DNA from: Ectobius pallidus
Lineage: Eukaryota > Arthropoda > Insecta > Blattodea > Ectobiidae
Direction: 5' to 3'
NCBI GenBank assembly: GCA_964059195.1
Contig: CAXKWD010000004.1
Coordinates: 115,585,938-115,649,937 of the forward strand
Length of the DNA stretch: 64,000 nucleotides
Both the position numbers and the translations under genes were made by a program. The notes beneath the pieces are model-generated. The model searched no databases, was not told the DNA's origin, and was given only the letters and a program-made list of their open reading frames with translations. Of this stretch, positions 59,204 to 64,000 are shown piece by piece (the first letter of the stretch is position 1; every line of letters begins with the position of its first letter).

Positions 59204-60755
59204 CAGGGGTGCCCACAGGGGGGGGGTTAAGACGCAGACTGCGTCATTGAAATTTCTGGGGGGGGGGCAAAATATTATCATTTATGAATTTTATGGGGGG
59301 GGTTGAAAATTGTTGCAAAATTAGAGTTATATATGCTAAAAATAAAAACAACTTCAAAAGGTCACTTCTAATTCTTTATAAAGATAAATGAATTTCGACA
59401 GCCATGGGCACCCATACCCGGGGGCGGGGGGGGGCGCAAGGAAAAAAATGTATATTAATAATTATTATAGTCAGGTGTTTTTCTTTTAAGACATTTATTT
59501 GAATTGCAGAAGTTTTACCAAATTGACAACATGGAAGCAGAATTCACAGTGGATTAGGAAAGGGAGGTTCAGGGGGTTTGGACCCCCAAAAGTCAAAACC
59601 TAAAATTCTATATTTGTATTTAAAAAAATTATTTAATTAAACAAGATTTGTTGGTGTGTCAAATATGATATAGCAGTTTTTTTCTTTTCATTACATAATG
59701 AGTAGGCCTATTATGACCACTGTTCCTTGTGTTATTCAACTTTTCTTATAAATAGTAATAAGTATTATAACTTAGGTGACAATTTCTTGTTTAAGTTGCC
59801 ATGTCTTAGAGTACAGTAAACAAATTTGCTAACTAGTTTTTCAGTGCTAAAATAGTGTAAAATGTGATTTTCATTAGTTCAACATTTAAAAATTTTCCGG
59901 GGGTGGACACCCGAGTTAGGTAACATTTTCTTGTTTACATTGGCAGGTCTTAGAGTATGGTAAACAAATTTCCTAATTAGTTTTTTAGTGCTAAAATAGC
60001 GTAAAATGTGATTTTCATTAATTCAATATTTAAAAATTTTCCGGGAGTGGACCCCCCCACTTAGGTAATGATTTATTATGTACATTGGCATGTCTTAGAG
60101 TATGGTAACAAATTTCATAACTAGTCTTTCAGTACTAAAATAGCGTAAAATGTGATTTTCATTAGTTCAATATTTAATAATTTCCTGGGGTGGACATCCG
60201 ACTTGGGTAACATTTTCTTGTTTACATTGGCATGTCTAACTAGTTTTTGAGTGCTAAAATAGCGTAAAATGTGATTTTCATTAGTTCAGTACTTTCGGGG
60301 GTGGACCCCCCACTTAGGTAATGATTTCTTATTTAAAATGGCATGTCTTCGAGTGTGGTAAACAAATTTCCTAACTAGTTTTCTGTGCTAAAATAGCGAA
60401 AAATGTGATTTTCATTAGTTCTATATTTAAAAATTTTCTGGGGATGGACCCTCAACCCACTTTTTGGGGGGTATTCCAAGCCCCCCGGCACTTCCGACCC
60501 TCCCCGCAATTATTTTTTGGCTACGTCATTGTTGCACTTATTATATTATTAATATAATGTTACAAAGTGGCCCAAGAGGTTAAAGCGACAAAAAATTAAT
60601 TAATTTTAAAAATTGCCCCCCTAGAAAATATAATATGGGCGCCCTTGTCGACAGCCAATTGGGTTGAGGGTGAGCAATGAATTTTGGGGGGGGGGGTGAA
60701 CAATGAAGTTTGGGGGGGTGAGTCATGACGTTTGGGGGGGGGGTGGGCACCCCTG
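59204..60755. mobile_element. hAT-like non-autonomous element with internal satellite
   Basis: The ends CAGGGGTGCCCAC and GTGGGCACCCCTG are perfect 13-bp inverted repeats, each followed inward by a G-run or C-run. TAATAAT lies directly outside both (59197-59203 and 60756-60762), a TSD of at least 7 bp. CAGGGGTGCCCA-type ends are common in hAT elements. Interior fragments such as ATGGGCGCCC and CAGCCATGGGCACCC suggest nested relatives. No transposase is seen. Confidence 0.75.
59771..60460. repeat. Tandem ~144-bp repeat, five units
   Basis: Units begin TTAGGTAA(C/T) near 59771, 59915, 60060, 60202 and 60312, and share GCTAAAATAGCGTAAAATGT and GATTTTCATTAGTTCA, ending GGGGGTGGACCCCC. The fourth unit has a ~35-bp deletion. 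Confidence 0.85.
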
Positions 60756-60762
60756 TAATAAT

Positions 60763-61454
60763 GAAATGAAATACAATAGTGGCAACACATCTGAAGAATC
60801 TCGCTGAAAGAGAGGAAGTTATGCTAGTTTAGATTGATTGAATGGCTATCCAGAAAATTTCAGGGAAAATAGATTTTCTCTATCATGACACATACATTAA
60901 CAATAATAAGACCAGTATCTACTTACCAGTACAAAATGGTGTTCAAATTTCAAACAGGGATGAGAGATTTGCCATAGATGGCAGTTGACATTCAAGGCCA
61001 GAAATGTGCGTTATCTTAAAGAGAGATAGATATGTTAATGATGATAAAATTCAACTGTGGCTCATCATGTCGTATTTGAACATTCTTCAATAAATTATTT
61101 CAGCCAATTTTACTAGGCCTTCAGCATGTAGGTTCCTTAGAAGATTTTGAACATCAACTGTAATCTTAGGCATTTTAACTTTCAGCCAAAATATTAAACA
61201 CTTATCCGAAAATGTAAAATACCATTTTAAGCAGGTTAGTAGACACTGGTGAGTCATTTCTTCTTCTTCTTCTTCTTCTTCTTATTATTATTATTATTAT
61301 TGACACATGTCTCGCAATTGAGAAAATCCATTTTGCTTTGAGACTTACTGTCTACCCAAACGGTTTCAGTAAAAAGAAAAATAATAATAAGATATTTTTC
61401 TCAACTTCGTTTATTTGTTAACTTTTCCTATGCCTTTCTGTTATTCCTGTAACT
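60763..61454. other. No gene seen; microsatellite inside
   Basis: AT-rich with a (TTC)n(TTA)n run at 61258-61301. No coding signal. Confidence 0.5.
61258..61301. repeat. Compound (TTC)n(TTA)n microsatellite
   Basis: About eight TTC triplets followed by six TTA triplets. Confidence 0.9.
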
Positions 61455-62490
61455 TATTAAGTGCCCGTATGATACTTTGTGAGATTGGTGTGGAGGACGG
61501 GAAAATGTCTGTCCGTCTGTCTGTCCGTGTGTCTGTACGCGCCATAACTCAAATACGCTTTATCGGATTTTTATGAAACTTGGTACACGCATTTATAATG
61601 TCCATGGAAAGACGTCTATTGATATTTTACCAAATCGGTTAGTCGGTACTGGAATAATGCCTAATTCAGTGCCTTTTATGGTAATACATCAGAAAGGCGT
61701 GATAACTCAATATGCTTTATCGGATTTTCATGAAACTTTGTAAACCCATTTATAATGTAGCCTATATGGAAAGACGTCTATTGATACTAGACCAAATCGG
61801 TTGACCGGTACCAGAGTAAAACCCAATTTAGTGTCTATTTTAAAGACGCGGTAACTCAAATACGCTTTATCGGATTTTCATGAAACTTGGTATATGCATT
61901 TATAATGTCCATGGAAAGACGTTTATTGAGATTGGATATAATCGGTTGACCGGTAGATGAATAATGACCAATTTAGTGTCTATTCTATGGTAATATATTT
62001 TAAAGAATTTAACAAATGCAAATCTGTTATCCTGACAACATATGTTTTACACTCTTCATATACGGCTTTGGAATAAGTTAGTTAGCCATGACACATCCCT
62101 TCTTATTTAAGCTGAGACGTACGGTGATAATAACGAACTAGTCAGGTGTTTATTTCGTTCATCAAGTTGAATACTGTTATTTAGAGAAGATGTAAACTCT
62201 GAAATAATTAGGCCTACGTACATTAAGTGGAGTTCTTCGCCAGTGTATTTTGTGAAATGTTGACATATTTTAAGAATATCTTATATCAGTGTATACGAGT
62301 TTGAATTAAGGTTAAGTATCAAACATTAGACCTTTGTTCTTTCGTGAGTCCTGCTTAATGAATCGATCTCCAGCTTAACTCGGAAATCGACAACAAAAAT
62401 AACTTATACTCTGCATATCATAATTCCAATTAACTTTTTACTGATTAAACAAAAGCATACTGTTACATCAGTTTACCTGATTTTATTTTA
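61455..62490 (+). repeat. Dispersed repeat family, copy B (3 internal units)
   Basis: Same block order as 2955-3690: GAGGACGGGAAAATGTCTGT with a GTCC/GTCT run, then internal units near 61535, 61691 and 61851, then CTGCTTAATGAATCGATCTC and TCAGTTTACCTGATTTTATT. The extra third unit makes it longer. It appears non-coding. Confidence 0.8.
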
Positions 62491-62639
62491 TTTCCAATGC
62501 TATTTTGAACAAGTAGGACAAGAACCCCAAAAATTTGACGTGCTTTTAGAAATGTTTTTGACACGATTTTTAACATTTAGCCTATGTCAAATTAGTTTTG
62601 TTTGTTGCTGTTTGCACTAAGTAAAAAAAAAAAAAACCT

Positions 62640-62994
62640 GAATATGGAGGAAACGTTTTGTAGAGTAATCGCAGAGTTGAAAATTTTCATCACTGGTACA
62701 GGATGAGAATGGAGAGCTGTAAGACATCCTTGTTCTATTGGAATCTGCGCTGTTTTTAGAGACTTAATATACAATATACAATACCTCTAACTGGTGAGCT
62801 GTAGACCAGGGATAATATGTGGTTAAATGCGGACCAGTTACGGCATAATGATGTTGAATGGAATTCTCGAGTAAGAATTCTCTCTTAGGTGTGCTTATGC
62901 GGGAATTCCATATGTGGCGTTTTGCATTAAAATCTCCATAAATGATGAAGCTTGTGTGCAAAGAAACAAATAAGTTTAAATCTGCTTCGCTCAT
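62640..62994 (-). pseudogene. LINE APE-type endonuclease fragment
   Basis: The minus frame from 62994 reads FIIYGDFNAKRHIWNSRIST, then LTTYYPWSTAHQLEVLYIVY. After a frameshift near 62770 it continues KTAQIPIEQGCLTALHSHPV. This is the exonuclease/endonuclease/phosphatase fold of Jockey-like LINEs. GDFNAK..WGSR is the catalytic loop, TYYP.....PDVLDI follows, and the terminal SDHNPV motif is degraded here to SHPVPV. The N-terminal part of the domain and all of RT are missing. Dead copy. Confidence 0.85.

Positions 62995-64000
<1,006 letters not shown>

Overview
This 64 kb window is eukaryotic, AT-rich and dominated by repeats. I found no convincing intact host protein-coding gene. Several signs suggest an insect: an interstitial array of the arthropod telomere pentamer TTAGG, many tRNA-derived SINEs, and decayed LINE, mariner and hAT fragments. 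The style of the LINE C-termini suggests a cockroach or termite relative (Blattodea), which is inference only. Most of the short ORFs are chance or lie inside repeats, and several of those reported begin at TTG or GTG rather than ATG.

Layout. 0-5 kb: a broken LINE C-terminus, copy A of a dispersed repeat, and a SINE with a 12-bp target-site duplication (TSD). 5-9 kb: unique-looking AT-rich DNA with one promoter-like site and a GC-richer island. 9.28-10.57 kb: a palindromic element with four tRNA genes and a 10-14 bp TSD. 11-17 kb: a TA-flanked MITE, a decayed reverse-transcriptase fragment and simple repeats. 17.4-25.6 kb: a large non-coding LTR-retrotransposon-like element with 2.43-kb repeats and an interior carrying strikingly structured, covarying hairpins. 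25.6-33.7 kb: nothing recognisable apart from small islands. 33.7-38.7 kb: a hAT-like MITE, three LINE fragments, a foldback and a SINE. 40.5-43.2 kb: a tandem array of a ~0.65-kb non-coding repeat. 44-47 kb: a foldback element enclosing TTAGG/CTAGG repeats, and a hAT-like MITE. 50-54.7 kb: a mariner transposase remnant, a palindromic MITE, a SINE and a third tRNA-element copy. 55.5-56.5 kb: a second palindromic tRNA element. 57-63 kb: a SINE, a LINE fragment, a hAT-like element with an internal satellite, copy B of the dispersed repeat and a LINE endonuclease fragment. The window ends with a long CT microsatellite.

The two signals most worth following are, first, the tRNA-bearing palindromic element. 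It has at least two full insertions here with the same end sequences, each flanked by its own TSD. Second is the non-coding LTR element, whose leader holds covarying hairpins and whose two LTRs are essentially identical except for the last ~55 bp.
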